A DNA stretch of 64,000 nucleotides from Hyalella azteca (lineage: Eukaryota; Arthropoda; Malacostraca; Amphipoda; Hyalellidae). Below the pieces are notes generated by a model. It was not told the DNA's origin and searched no databases. It saw only the letters and a list, made by a program, of their open reading frames with translations. Positions 15,101-30,100 of the stretch are shown here, piece after piece. Positions within the stretch are counted from its first letter, which is position 1; the number at the start of each line of letters is the position of its first letter. Location: contig NW_025942288.1 of the NCBI RefSeq assembly GCF_000764305.2, forward strand, positions 682,001 to 746,000, given 5' to 3'. A program made the position numbers and the translations under genes.

Positions 15101-18100
15101 CCGCAACCGCGACGGCCTGATCGACTACCAGGAGTTCATCGCAGCGCTGCGGCCAGACTGGGAGAAGAAGGGCCCGCTCACCGACTCTGAGAGGATCGAT
15201 GATGAGGTGCAGCGGCAAGTGAACGCCTGCACCTGCAGACAGAAGTTCATTGTGCACCAAGTCGGCGAAGGCAAATACAGGGTGAGTACTGAAATAACGA
15301 TACTCGTCATGCCTTATCATTAGCTAAGTTGATAGACTCGAAGAAAATGCTCAGTTTGGTCGAGTGGCAAAGTATTGTACATTTTATACTGAAAATATTC
15401 TTTTTCAACGAAGAGCTTGCAAGAAACTCGTGGTAGTCTCCCTGGATTCAGATGCCATGGATTTGATCTGAATGATAAAATTTAAAATTTCCTATTGATG
15501 TCTACTAATTAAAATGGCATAAAATTATTGCTAATGGACCTAAACAACCATTAAACGGAACAATATTGACTTCGACTAATTAAAATGGCATAAAATTATT
15601 GCTAATAGACCTAAAAATACCACGGAACAATATTGATGTGCTTGAGCAGTTCGGCGACAGCCAGAAGCTGCGTCTGGTGCGCATACTGCGGTCGACTGTG
15701 ATGGTGCGCGTGGGCGGCGGCTGGGTCGGCCTCGATGAGTTCCTCGTTAAGAACGACCCCTGCCGAGGTAAGCGCCCGCCCTCACCTAGTGCGGTCATGT
15801 CTTGTGTAGGAAACAAGTTTATGATGTGTGAAGTACGTCACTGGTATTATTCCATGCGTATGTTACACATTTTAAGTGAAGTGAAAGTTTTTAGATAGGG
15901 AAAATGTAACAAATTTTAATGTTGGATGAAATATTTATGGCTATTTAAACAGAATTCGAATTTGCATAAGCGGAGTTTCAATTTGATCAGGATTTAAATT
16001 GGTCTTATTAATTACTAATTTGTGGAGAGAAAGAAGAGAATTTATTGCCATCAGAATAGACTCTAAATTTTAATTTAGTAGAAGCATTATTCGAGTTGAA
16101 TAAGGTTTTCATCACATAAATGTCACATGAATGTAATATTGATGCAAACAATACCCGCTTCGAAAAGTGTGCTCTGAATTGTATTGATCTCTGTGAGTCA
16201 GAGATGACTGGAAATAAGTAGATGCTGAGCAGGGTTTTATCTTATCCTCTGTAGCGGCACGCTATTTGGAGACAGGATAGCATGACCTCCTTTAATTACG
16301 TGACAATAATTCTCTCAGCGATCCCAGTATGTTGGAGGCCTAATAAGATTTCAAGAATTCGTGTATCGTCCTTATTATGCATCCACGACAAATTAAGCTA
16401 ATTTAAAACATTTATCTATAAACCTATGCAAAATTATCCATATTAACTATAAAATAATGTTCATCTGTGAACCCCAACCTTGGCCCTCTTCTTCAGAATT
16501 ATTTAATTCCCATTATTTGCGATTTTATTATATCAACTTCATTCGTTAATATCGTTGTCTCTCATTAGAACATTGTTCTTGCTAACGATCTATATATGAG
16601 TAATGCCCAAATTTGAGAAATCATGAATCAAGTACGTGTTGTTTCCCATAGACAAGTTCATGCTGCATCAATTTTTGTTAACTAACATATTTAGAAGCCA
16701 ATTGACATGACGCTATTAACGCTAGCTTAAATACTAACCAGGAACTGAATGCTGCATTACATATAGTGGCTTGAGGAGTATTTTTGTTGTCGACAAAATA
16801 ATGGTCAAATTTATTTTATTTTCGATTTTTTTTTTTTTTTGCAGTATCCCGACTAATTTATTTCATATAACCACGTTGCTCCCAACAAATCCTCGTATGG
16901 GTTGTTTCATTTTAATGATGACTAAATGGAATTGAAAACCAATGATTATTATTAGCTACTAAGGTTGTGGTTGCTTAAACTTAGTATCAAACGTGACTAA
17001 CGCTGTAGCTTGAAGTAGCCGTCGATCGCGAAGTGCGTCATACGATCGTTCAATCTTGGATTGTAGTTGTATGTAAATTAAAAACGCTGTTAGTGGGATG
17101 TTGTTTCTTGTATCTAATCGTGAATTTGTATCCGAAAATATTTTTCGCCTAGTGCTCGTTTGAACTCGCATTTTGGCGCTGTCTTGCTTGACAATAACCT
17201 GGTGTAAGCTCAGCATTCTACTGACGATATTGTAAGTCTTGGTTGAATGCCAAACTAACGCCGTTCTCCTCCCTTGTCTCCGCCCCTGCTACCTTCTAAC
17301 CATCGTAACACTACCAACAATTTACAACTTACCTCTTCGGCTACCACTACCAACGGATATATGTACCTTCTTCTAATAATACACAATCCTACTCACAAAT
17401 TCAACTAATTTCTTTCGTTTCTCACGTGAACGATCCAAAAATGATGAGTTGCTCCTTGCGTTTCAACTTATAATTTCCTTTTGTTTGCATGTATCGCATC
17501 ACTGCTGCATGCTTTATTATTGGAGTAATATATAATCGTCGGAAACTTGCATACTTTTTCGTTGTACTTTGAAACTCATACCTGTTTTGGTCACAATATT
17601 TCGTTTATGGGCTATAAAATTGTTGTCATTGCATGATCATCCGTCTTGGAACCTGCTGTCAAAACATCATAATCTCTGCACTTATTTCTATTGATATCAA
17701 TAAATAATCATATTACAAATATCGGTCTGATAACCACCTCAAAATTTTGAACGATCCTATTCTTGGTTTATTTGTCACCGTTGACTTTAATGAACTTGGG
17801 CTGAAATATAATTGTGGTGGCACAAATAGTCTGCCCGTCGCTGCCTGAGCTCGAGCAAGCGATAGAGATGCAGCAGCAGCACGAGTACGGCTGTCCTATG
17901 AGGCTCAATGCCAAGATCTCAGACGCTGGCTTCTCTCGAGGCTATTGTAAGAAATATGAATGCAGTCTTGATATTGATAGGTGTTAGAAATTTTAACCTG
18001 ATATACGAGGTTGCACCTTAATAGTTCAATAGTTTGAAGGCTGTGTTTTATATGCGTAATTTTGACAAAAATTGATAATGGAATTCTTGAGCTTCTAACA

Positions 18101-21100
18101 TCTGGATCAATAATATTCTAATAATCCCAATGGAACTCTTAATTATCATGCCACGCTCACTTGAGCTTTAAGTTCCTGAAAGGTTCAGAAGAGTTTATGA
18201 ATTAACGGTTCATTGATGGGTCGTGGTTTATTATTCGGATCTTTTGCAATGTTCTATGTGGTTAAATTTCTCTCAAAATTGCATCACCGAGATCGGCAAA
18301 AAGTCTTCATCAATCATCCCTTGTGTATCTGTTGTGTACTTCACGATTGTACCACATCTATGCATTTAAAATTTAAAATTACTTCATTTTCTTATGTTTC
18401 TTTATCAGTGAAAATCTAGAATGTGACTACTGAGCACTATTTCGCGCAACTTAACGTTATCACTTTGTGGTATATACGTACGACACGTAACCTTCATCAT
18501 CTTCCTGTCTAATGTTATTTAGATGGTTCAAATACTATCCTTATCGGGAGTTAATTAAAATGTTTATCTTTTAACAATATCGATATTGATGCTATATAAT
18601 TTGTGGTGTGTATTTTAGGTTTAATAAATTTAATGATGGGGCTACTCGTCATATTCTCATCCATGTCATTGTCATGCTTCTAAATGTAGACGAGGTATCT
18701 TCCTAAAACCTACTTTTACTGTTATAAGATAAATCTTTTGCACGTGCATGTTGGTCTTTCAGCAAATGTTATGCTGTGAGAACTGATCCCTTCTTTGTAA
18801 TAACCATTAATAACATCAAAGTGTATTTTAGTGTAGCATGAACTTTTCTCCAGTAAAAATAGTTTCGGTATTTTTTGAACCAAATAGTTTAGCAAATGTC
18901 ATATGTTCGTCACTAAATCCTAGAAATACAAGAAAAACGCCACCGTTGAAAATTGAATTCATTTGGAACGCGTCTAAATGTAGTCACTACTGACAAATTA
19001 AGTACAAAGTTCAAAACTTCGGTTGCACAAAATAGTGGAATATAATGTAGTGCTGAATCAAATGAATTAGCCTAACCCCTAATCCCCACTCGTATTGAAT
19101 TCACAGTAGAAATCCTTAGTTCCACTGCACCATGTCTATAATTATTTGATGAATGTTTTTCGTAGTCTCGAGTGTATTCTGTTTTGTACTGGATTTTTTG
19201 CTAATTGTTTGCATTATTTCTTCCCCCATTCTCTGTGCTTCTGCAACTCCCGACGGCTTGTGAACTTTTGACTGAACAATCGCGACTATTGCATTAACTT
19301 CGTTATCCCTCTCAACCGTTATTTTGTCGCACGATGTCGGTCTGAAACACGATTCAATTGTCCCGGTCTGTTCCCTCCGCCATTCAAAATTCCTTTCTCA
19401 TAAATATGCTCACTGCAACTGACTCGACTTGAATTTCTTTAATTTTTTTCATTTGGCGGTGCCCCGTTCAAACAATCCGAAAATCACTTGTCTTTGTGAT
19501 TCTTCCTACTCAATCCCATTTTTTGTCATTTGCGTAAATTAAATGTATTCCGTCACTGGGATGAATATTCTTATCGTCCGCAATACCGCATTATCCCCAT
19601 AACGACAATGATTCCGACGTTGTTCTTGCAAAACTTTTGACCCGATCTGACCCCACAACTTGCCTCAAAAAACGGACTATCCCCTGCCACAAAACTCGTA
19701 CTCTCTCCACACAACACCCACCCTACTCCTTCCTGTTCGTTACCACACCAGCCAAGGGACGTACCAACGTGGAGTTGCGTGAACAGTTCATATTAGCAGA
19801 GGGAGTCTCCCAAAGCATGACGGCGTTCAAGTCAAAACCAAGTCCCAACAGTTCGGTTTCCAGTCAGTCTGGAGCTGCTCCTCCGCAATCCAGGTCCCAG
19901 AGCCTCCCTGGTGCTGGACCCATCATTAAGGTCTGTGTGTTGCCTAACCTGCAACCCTGCGATAAATTTTCCTTGCTCCTGTCCTCTCACTGATTTATTT
20001 GTCCACAAACGTGTTCATTTCAATTGTTGAAACGCTACCAAGTCAGGTAACTGCAAGTGGCCAGCCTTGAAATTTTAAATTCTTGGTTGAGTTATTTCCT
20101 ATTAATTATCTGACTGGCAGTGATATATCTTCTCAGAAAAATGGAAATGTTAAATGATCCCAAAAAAACGTAAAACATTCTTCGACGTTTTGCCGACTTC
20201 CAGAATTTGCTCATATCTCTTCAGATCATTTCGTGCTTGATGCACAAGAGTATTAGACTCGAAATTATTATTGTTTTATTATTCGTTTCTCTTAGTATTA
20301 TAGAATAAATTACTCCCCAATAATCGATAAAATTAGAAGAATTCTTACTGAATCCCATCTTCATCCTTGTGCAACACTTGCCTGTCTGGTCCACGAATTG
20401 GAGATTGCTTGAAATGCAGACCATGTGATGGCATGAGCATTACTTTTAATTTTCAATTTTTACATTACCTATGTTCATTTACGCAATTCCATTTTTCGTA
20501 TCTTTAGGAATTGAATACGTTTTAAATGAATACTTAAATTTAAAGCTTGATTTGCCAAGTATCTTGAGTTCGCCGTTGCTTGCCGTCTGTAAGTTCCATT
20601 TTATAGCAGCATGAGACTGTGCATGGTGACCACAGTATTGAGTGCCGTTTTTATGCTCGACTTACAGGTATGGTTAATCGTTCTCTCATACATTTTGATC
20701 ATACATTTTGATTCAGCTTTGCAATTCTCATTTTATGTTTATGAGTGCTCGCTAAAACCTTCATTATTTTTAATTTTGTAAAGTCGTCCATTATTTTTTA
20801 TCCATAATTTACATGTACACTGAAGCCCCAAATTCCTTACTTCGCCCAACTCTGCCTCTTTCTCTGCAGACAATAATTGTGTATTTACCTCGTCAATGAG
20901 CTCATATTGGTTCCAATAACAACGCCCATGCCCTCTCGCCAATCATTCAATCCCTCTTAGTTTCTGTTTAGATTATTTGTATGCATCCACTATTATGCAG
21001 TGGGTGTGTTTATTTAAGTACAATCTTATAGTTTCATTTCCTTTTGTACATCTACACCATTTATTATCCCTCGTGCGGAAATGTCCAATGCCATGCAATA

Positions 21101-24100
21101 TTCCCGAATTCTGTTTCAAAGCCCCACATTCCACGTCTCTGTTTGCGAGGAGTCCCATCTCCAAAATCTTAGCCCCTGTCCTGTTTTGCCCAAATTGTAC
21201 ACCTCGGCGTGGAGCTGGAGTGTCACGTGTTATGAGGCCAGTGTTTCGTTGCAGCTCATCTCGTTCTTTCTGAACTGATGCCGTTCTTTGAGCGCATCCG
21301 AGCTAGTGAACACGAAGGTTCACATTGTGCTGCGTTAGCTACCATCACAGTTGGTCACTCACCAGAGGCTTGCACCGCCTCCTTATGGGATGGGGTAATT
21401 TTTGTGCCCATGGTTCCATCGAACGCTCCTTTGTTTGTCTGAGTAGTGGCATTCCTATAACCGAGGCCTACGCCACTACAGGTAGTCTGGGTGTCGATTT
21501 ATTCTTCCTATGCTATAAATATCGCTTAAATATAAATATTTTTTATTCTTGTACACTTTCTGCACCAGATCCTTGACCTCATTAACATATCGTGATCCGC
21601 AGCGTGAATTTCGAACGGCATCCCAAGGCCTGTGTTCATTTATTCAAGTGATACGCTCAATCGGAAATGTGAAATTGGACCACCTATTCATTCTACTGTT
21701 GGAAAATTTCTTAGACTATTTTGCTAGAGACCAGAAGAAGGTAGTTGTTGAGCTCTCAAGCGACACCCAGACCTGTAGTGAAGATGGCTTTTCCAAACCC
21801 CGCCTGCCGAGTAGCCGTGTATTCGCTCGTCATTCGAAAATAACTCTTGTTTGTCTTGCAATCGGAAAAAAAAAATACGGAATGATTTTGCCAATGGTTA
21901 GCAGATGTTTACTCAAGGTTTGGAATCAATTTCTAGTGAAAATTTAGAATTGATTCTGCAAACTGATTCGTTCGTGTTTGTTGTATCCATATTGTGTCAA
22001 TGTATTGAGTGCTAACCCTTCGGAGTTAATTGTGTATTTTTGCCCAAATATTCTTAGATGTCGTGAATGATGATGTCTGTTGCGATGTGTCGTGCTCCCT
22101 GGTACAAACTAACATTTGCCATTCGTCCTCGTAGTTATTTATTTCGTTTTGTTTTGCAAACCAATGTTGCTCTATGCTTCATTTATTCACATTGTACTGA
22201 AATGCGCGCTGCATAACAACTTACACTGCACTTCTGATCTATCTTGATTTAAGTTTTTAACTCCCCGTCCGAAAAAATTGAAAACGAAATAATCAAAACT
22301 GAAAAAAAATCTGAATAATTTCAAATCCCAAGCCCCAACCTTTGGGAGTTTAATTCCTGGCCCCCGAACCAAAAAAAACAAACATTTTTCAAAATATTTG
22401 TACTTGATAATTTCAGTTTGAAAGAGACATGAGAATTCTTTGGTGTTTATTCGTATACTGCTATCGTTTACTGATGTCTCAACTGTCATATTCACGGCTT
22501 CGATTCGACAAAATTTGAACTTGAAACTCGAACGTTAATGTCTCCATTTTACGTGTATTTCACATTCAGTTCATTTCACGTAGAACTAATTTCAACTTGT
22601 GCGCCCATTTCTGATCACACGCTAAGCTCGATTGCTTGAGTTTTTCGCAAGCATTTCACTTATAGCCTCCCTGTCCTGCAAGCTCCCATTACCCCCTCGG
22701 AGACGCACTACAATCAGATGCTGCTAGCCTATGAGCAAATGGTAGGTCTAGCTTTATCAGCCATCGTTAGTAGTGTGAGGCATGCATGCGCTGCTACACT
22801 GGTTCTGATCTACTACTTCGTACTTATTTTGTTTACTATTGTCCCTTATTTACTTGAGGTTTGGTTAGCTTCATTGGTTAATTTAAGGTTAGGTTAGCTC
22901 AATGTATCTATCTATTCGGCCTGGGAAAGGTGAAAAAATTTCCTACGCGCTTCTTTTATTGATTTTGTCATCGTGAAAGTTATTCCCTGGAGGAAGCGAA
23001 TCTTAGAATAACAAATCAAAGCGTAAGAAGATTATTTGATTGCTCGTGATATTTTACGTCGAGCGTGAATTTCTTAAAAAAAAGTGTTTTCGCATCATCG
23101 TTCATCATCTAGCGAGTCAATTAACCTATCATTCTCTCATCGATGCCATTGACTTCGCTCATCATCCCAGCCAGGCTCTTTCCTACCTATATTCCTCAAT
23201 GAATCAGTCGTCTGGCAATTCTCTTCACATATTGTGGCATTTGCAATCAACTTTTGCAAAAAGTTTCAGGTTTTTAAATCTTGGTGTAAAATATTATTCC
23301 TCAAATTAACCATAAATTAATGCCATTTTTTCAAGTCACTATTTTTGCAAGGTTGCCTTCAGACGCTGATTCTGAGATAATTATAGTTCGATTGAATTCT
23401 CTTCGCAGTATTTAGGTCATATGTTGGAATGTCTTACCTAGTCGCCTTTGGCAGTGCCAAGGTAAGTAAGAAATGAATGTCCCTGCATGAAATTCCCGGA
23501 GCAAAGTGAAGCCGCAGTGAGTGCAAAAGACTCCTCGAGTTCTCAAATATTTTTCAAAAATATCATTTTATGTGATTTAAAACCTTGTTTACAATTTCAT
23601 TCACACATTTCCTACGGTTGTTGATTTTTTCAAATAACCAGTACAATGAAGTTATCCAGCGTCGTATTTATTATTGGTTTTTCTAATCACTTTTTCTCTC
23701 ATTTTGTTTAAATTTGGACGTCTCTTCGTAAGAAGTTCAAACGCCGTTGAGATCTTGAAGAGTTTTGACTTGAAATGCCGCAGGACGCTGGCTTCTAGTT
23801 GATCATTTTCAATATACGAGGTTCGACTTCTTATTGTTAAATTTATGCAAGTTCCTTTTAAAATCATTTTCAATTGTCAATTAATGCTGTGGTTGCTTTT
23901 TACCATTATTAGTATGAAAATAGATTGAATTATGAAAAAGTTCTAATTTGGATCGAACCTCGTATTTTTGAAACATTATGTATAAGTGCATGCGTTTTTT
24001 TTTTTTTCGTGTGTTTCTCATTTCGTGCCTGGAATGCGACGCATTTTTATATTATCTATTAGTATTAACTTATATTTTAGTCACTGATTATTCATCGACT

Positions 24101-27100
24101 ACTATCAATTAGCAGAACTCGTCATCAATTAAATAATGAGATTTTACTTGAAGTGTAGATAAAATTTTAAGTTCTTATTTAAATGGAAGTTTTCTTGTTA
24201 GACTAGTTAAAATTGCAATATTTTCCATTAGAAAATAATAATGAATTATACGAACAAATTCATCTTGTTAACTAAGCTCGCTGTTCAGCAAAATATCTAA
24301 AGACAAAATTCACACAGAATTCAAAACCTATAATTAGTGAGACTTTATTCCTAAAGTAATTGAAATTATGGTGCGATTGGTAGGTGCGGGAGCGCACTGC
24401 CAAGAGCGCCGCCATGGGCAGGTCATCCTTCAGCTCCGGCACGCCGGAGTCCGCTGATGGAACCTTCCGCCTCCACCCCGGCAACCGCAAGGCCTCCGCA
24501 CCCGTCCACGCCAGAAGTAAGCTCAGCAGTTCATTTCGTACCCATAAATGTGTAAAAACGCCATATTGATCTCCTACCTACTCACCAATTGACATGTTTG
24601 CTTCCACGTTGTACAAACAATAAAGCCGGACACTCAACTTTTCGAAACGAACCGAAAGGCACGCTTGTTGGTGCTCATAGCGACTTCATTGTTTATAAAA
24701 ACAAAGTATAGATTTGTAATTCCAGAACAAAATCTTATAGGTAACAGTGAACGTTGAAACCCATCTTCGACCGAGAACTGCGTTTATATACACGATGGTC
24801 TTTATTTCGAGCACGCTGTGTTGCCATCAAATGATTGCTTGTGTTAGCGAGTGTTGAATTGCGGCTCGTGTTTGCAGGCGATACTAGCAGCAGAGGAGGT
24901 AGCCGCCCTCCATCGCGTGGTCCAGGATCGCGTCCCGGCTCCCGTCCCCCCAGCAGGGCGGGGTCTGAGGTGTCCCTCGACTCCTACGACGGCGCACGAC
25001 CCGGCATGAGGCGCACGCCCTCCTTCACCAACCGCAACGGCGGCACAAACGGCGTCCAGAGGTCGTCCTCCCTCAGAAAGGTGCGAACACTTCAGAAATT
25101 CTGCGTTCTAACCCAACTCATGTGAATGTTGCCTCGCTTCCTGGTGTAGCGATGAACGTTATGACGGGTCCTTACTACAAATGCTCGTCGATCTCTAGAA
25201 CGAGTGTTAGCAACTCTTCCAAACCGAGTTAACGAAACGTCGTCCATAAATGTATTTCTAAATCAGCATACTGCCAAATTGATTGCTGAAACCGACGAAA
25301 GTTTCAATGTGACTTATCATATTGAACTTGAATCTTGAAGTGCGAATGTGTATGCTTGCTAACGTTTCGTGATTATGGGCCAAACTGGAGATCAAATGTT
25401 CCACGTTGAGTATCAAATCGGGCACATCGATTCGGTAGGTCTTTCCTTTCATTATTGTTATTCGAGAAATAATAAATCAGAACTTCTGTAACTGCTAAAA
25501 CTTAACAGTTCTGATTACTCGTAACTAAGTTACTGTCACTTACATCTTCTACGTTGCAGACTTATTCTACAACAATAACAGACCAGAAATCGACTCGAAA
25601 TTCCTTAATCTAACTGACTTGTTATATTTTTAATGCTGTAGCTCACAGGTCCTTGTAATATTCGTTTTCTGACATACTGGGCTCGAGTAAGGAATATAAA
25701 AAGTAACTGCTAATGCATTTACTGACATGAAATACAATTCTCAATTATAATTAATTGTTCGTGTTACGTCTTATCCATCAATTTCAACCAATATTCTAGC
25801 CAATCCTACGAATTTGATAGCCTATAACACATGCTTCATCGTATAACCAACAGTTCCAGTTTTAACAGCGACTGAGCTCATTGAGAAGCTGTCAATGCGA
25901 CAATGAGATTGCTATGCATAAATCACTTTATGCAACTTGTCACACTTTCTTGTCACATTTTTCATTCGGCCTTCTTCCTTGAGATAGTCGCTGCTAAAAA
26001 TTCTTCGTTTAATAATCCTCCATGTGGAGCACCGAAGCCACTAAAGCATGTGTACATTAACCATAACTCGCTAATCTCCTACAGGGATCCACCACACCCA
26101 CGGGCACTTCGGTCAATGGGTCGAACCTACGAGTACCGACCTCAAATGCGCGGTAAGTTCCCACGCGAGGCTCGAATTCCAACTTGACTGGAAGAAGTGA
26201 GCTCTCGCAAGCTGCATTATTTGTTAAGTTATCTCATTATTTATATTTTGATCATGTATGAGTTTGGGAGCTTGATCATCCGTGGTGCGGAAATATATCT
26301 GTACTTGGTAACAATGCACGAAATTTGTGTTATTCATCAATACTAATGTAACGTTTGTCGTATTAACAAGTTCTCTTGTGCAAATTTATTCTTAGGTAAT
26401 TTGAAGACAAACTAGATTTGACTGAATCTTGGCTTTCTCAGTCGATAAAGTACATTCAAAAAAAGGTTCAAGATAATAGTATCTGTCAAATTTTATCCTT
26501 TGAGTTCAAATTGTTATCTACTATATCGCAAAGTTGAAGAAGCTGTTGACTGCCATACCACTAATACTGCTACATCGTACGCGAAAATAAAACGAGCCTT
26601 TTTTCAGTTGTTATCTGATGAAACTCTTCCTCGTTAGGCTTAGGCCAACTACACTAATTAACCTTAACTTTTTGGTGACTAATTCAGTTCATTATTTAGT
26701 AGACATCCGATGACAGGTGGTCTTATTTGCTAGAAATAAATCGGCACGAAACTTTACGACTGCACCCTACTCACATTTGAAGGGAGTATGTCGTGGCCAG
26801 TAAAAGTAACCGTTCGTATTATCGTTGGAGATCCTTATCTTTCTTAAATTGATCTATGATCTCTCCCTCTCCCAATAGTTTGATGCCAACTTTATCGCAT
26901 AGATCGTGCAGCATGTCCAGAATTCCATCCTCTTCAGGCATCCCCAAACCAGTGTTCGCAAAGCAGAGGTATCGAAGACATATCCCCTCGAAAAACGTTA
27001 CGAGTTCTCAATAAATTTGGGCGCTTGGGAGGCACTTCTTTTTCGCAATTTTTCACTGCCATGCACCTTACCATAGCAGTTATTCTTGAAATCTTCTTTA

Positions 27101-30100
27101 AGAGTTAGCCTTCTGTATGTAGCAACGCTCTGTATATGCGCACTAATCGAAGAATTTCGATGCTTCGTAGCTCGTTGGTTGTTAATCACAAAGTTAGGTA
27201 ATAGTCTTTGCTATGCAATACATCTTCTGTAAACCACGCTGCCGTCCGTTCCACTTCTTCAAGGCACAATCTTCGAGTATTTTGGGATTTCTTCTTGTGG
27301 GTGACAGTAAACATCTGATAGTAAACATCTGCTAAAATTTGCTAAGATATTTTTAAGATAAAAACTCTACCACAGTTGTACAATAAACTTACATGAACTG
27401 ATGGGTGTAAAAATTTTTGTTGTTGACACTTCCGTAAAGATTTGTGAAGATAAATTTTCCATCTATCAATAAAATCAAAAGATTGTGAAGATTTGTACTC
27501 TTGTTTTCTTGTGGAATGCAAAGGTCGATGAAGTGCCATGTCGAGCACCGAAGCCACTAAAGCATTTGTACATTAACCATAGCTCGCAAGCTCTTTGGAA
27601 GTGAGCATCTAAATTAGCAGGATTTTCACAACTCCCTGGTTTGAGTATTGCCTTATTTTACGTCTGGGTGATTCTTCTATTGTGTTCGATCCTCTGCGTC
27701 AGTATCGGGAATACTAATTTCTCATATGCTGAAATATATTCAGCTCCTAGGGTTTGATAGCTAAGAAGTTCTGCTCTCATTTTCAATTTTCTAAATCCAA
27801 TTATGCTCTGACGGTCCGTTTCAGGCGTTTTGCCTTTATCACAAAAAAAAAAAATTGGTGAAAAATTATGCGTACAATGTCATTCAACTTATAAAAAAAT
27901 TCATCCTTCGGATTTCTGTATGAGGATTGTTTCACATTTCATAGTTCTTTTGAAACCCGGACTGCCAAGAATTTTCCTCCTACGCTCGTACTCAGGTTCC
28001 CCTATAGCTTTCAAAATTTTCTTCTTCACGCGAATGTACATTCGTTGTTTGCTATACCGTCTGGGGCTGGAACAGACCACTTTTCTTCAAGTCTTTAGGT
28101 TTTAAGCCTGTGGACGCTGGGCCGTGCGACGCGCTCTCTTTGCGCCATAAAACTATTTTAAAAAATATGACATTTCATTTAAATGTCTATTTTGTATCTC
28201 ACTATACCAAAATTTTTATCTTCCAGGTATTTCTCGCCCACGCTTTCCAGTCAATTGAAAGACAAAGGCGTTAGGTAAAGGCAGTTGTCCGCGTTGTATT
28301 CTTTGTTTGTCCGTGTTCGTGTGCGTCATACCTGCGTTGTACATCTGTGCGGATTCTCACATTTACCCTTCATAAAATTCCTTACCTTCGTGTTTATGTG
28401 TGCGTTCTTTCAATATTTCACTTCAGTTTTGTTCCTTTTTGTCAAATTATCGCTCGTCTGCATTAGTCTGACTCCGTTTTTAATGCGCGTCCTGCTTATG
28501 AAGGCGAATTTTGTAGCGCCGCTAAATGTAAGAATGTAAATTTTTTGTATCGGTTGCTTGTGGTTTGCTCCTACTTCAAGTTTTACATCTTTATTTCCGT
28601 CATTCTATAATTCTCGACTATTTTCATCATCAGCATCAATTTTGTTTGGCTCAAATAAATTTAAAGGCTGCCTCTCCATAATATCATATGCAGCTTGTCA
28701 TTGGTAATCATATATTTTGTCGTGAATGTTGCTACGCATATTATTTCGAAACTTGGCTGGACTTGTCACTTTACTAAAGTATCAAATTTTTGCGAAATTT
28801 CATTTATTTTTTTTCATCTGAAATTCAACGTCAAACATGCTAAAAATTTCATTGGCCTAATGTTGAAACGAAACGTTAAAGAAACAAAATAACCATACTT
28901 TTTCGCCTTCCTCATTCACCTACTCACCAGAACTCGATGTTTCATTTCGAATAAATTTGTCCGATGAATGTTATTATAGACAACCTCATCCATATCTTTT
29001 ATTTTCTTAGCTGTCCATATATCTAATAATTAGTTGTATGTCCATAGCTCTTACGACCAGCTTTCCTGTTGATCCTTTCCTCCAGTTTTCATCACTTGTA
29101 CCTATAGTCCCTAATATTTCCCGGTCACTCGTCATTTCTGTTTTGTTCATCCCCACTATGAGCTTCTTTCTTCAATAAAGCTTATATCAACAAAAAAGAA
29201 AGCTTGTGCTCCGTGCGAAATTTGGCCCGAAAGTTAACGCATTTTACATTTGAACTTGTTTTCACGTGTATGTAATAACCCTCGATCCAATAATAATAAC
29301 TAAATGAGGAATATCACTTGACAGTTGCACAATTTTTATGCTAGAATATACCCAGTACAATAAAATGGAACAAAATCCCAACACTTTCGGATTTGTATCC
29401 CCGTTCATTTTATGAAACTTAATTTATTGGTGTGCTAAATTTGCTACAATCTTATGCTCTAATCTATTTAATTCTTCTTTAAAATAAAATTTCAAAGCAT
29501 ATCATCCTATCCATTTTTGCACAACACTTTCTGAAATCATTTGAAGACTAAATAAAAGCATAACTTATTATGCATTGTACATTTGTGGAGCTTGTAAAAA
29601 CTGTAAATCCTGTGTAAATCTTCAACTCCCGTGGGTATAAATAAAATTTCTCCGACTGTTTTTAAATCTAATTTTCCCTCTCTCCTAAAATTTTGTAAAT
29701 TTTCTTATTCTTGTTGCCTTTGTTTCCCCATGCGCTCTTCTCTCTTACGCTGCGCTCGTGGCAACAGGACACGCATTCCCGTGATGACTTCTCAGCCTGA
29801 CGGCGATAGGTAATAACGCTGTTCACATCCCCCGTATTTGGTGCCATTCCTCCAAGTGCTTTTAAATTATAACTATCAGCTTCACCCACTCATGAGCGGA
29901 AATGTCGACCTATCGAGCTATGTCTTCCTTCTCTCCTGTATTACAAGTTGAAATATAGCCATGTTCGCATTACTACACTATATACCCACCCTCACATGAA
30001 CATGACTGCTAGATGTCGGTCTATAAGGTCTTCCTCCTTCCTTGTATTATTTACACCCATACACGCTCGGTGCTGCGCTGCATGGCAGCCAGTTAGGGAC

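Noticed and set aside
21549..21947. 132-codon plus-strand ORF in a spectraplakin intron
   Set aside because: No recognisable domain or codon bias, and no flanking splice sites in a fitting phase.
22666..22741. Exon-like block (TATAG acceptor, GTAGGT donor, frame [18 protein letters not shown])
   Set aside because: The open frame needs a phase-2 start, but the upstream tail exon ends in phase 0. In phase 0 it hits a stop (CTA TGA). It might be an alternative 3' end, but there is no support.
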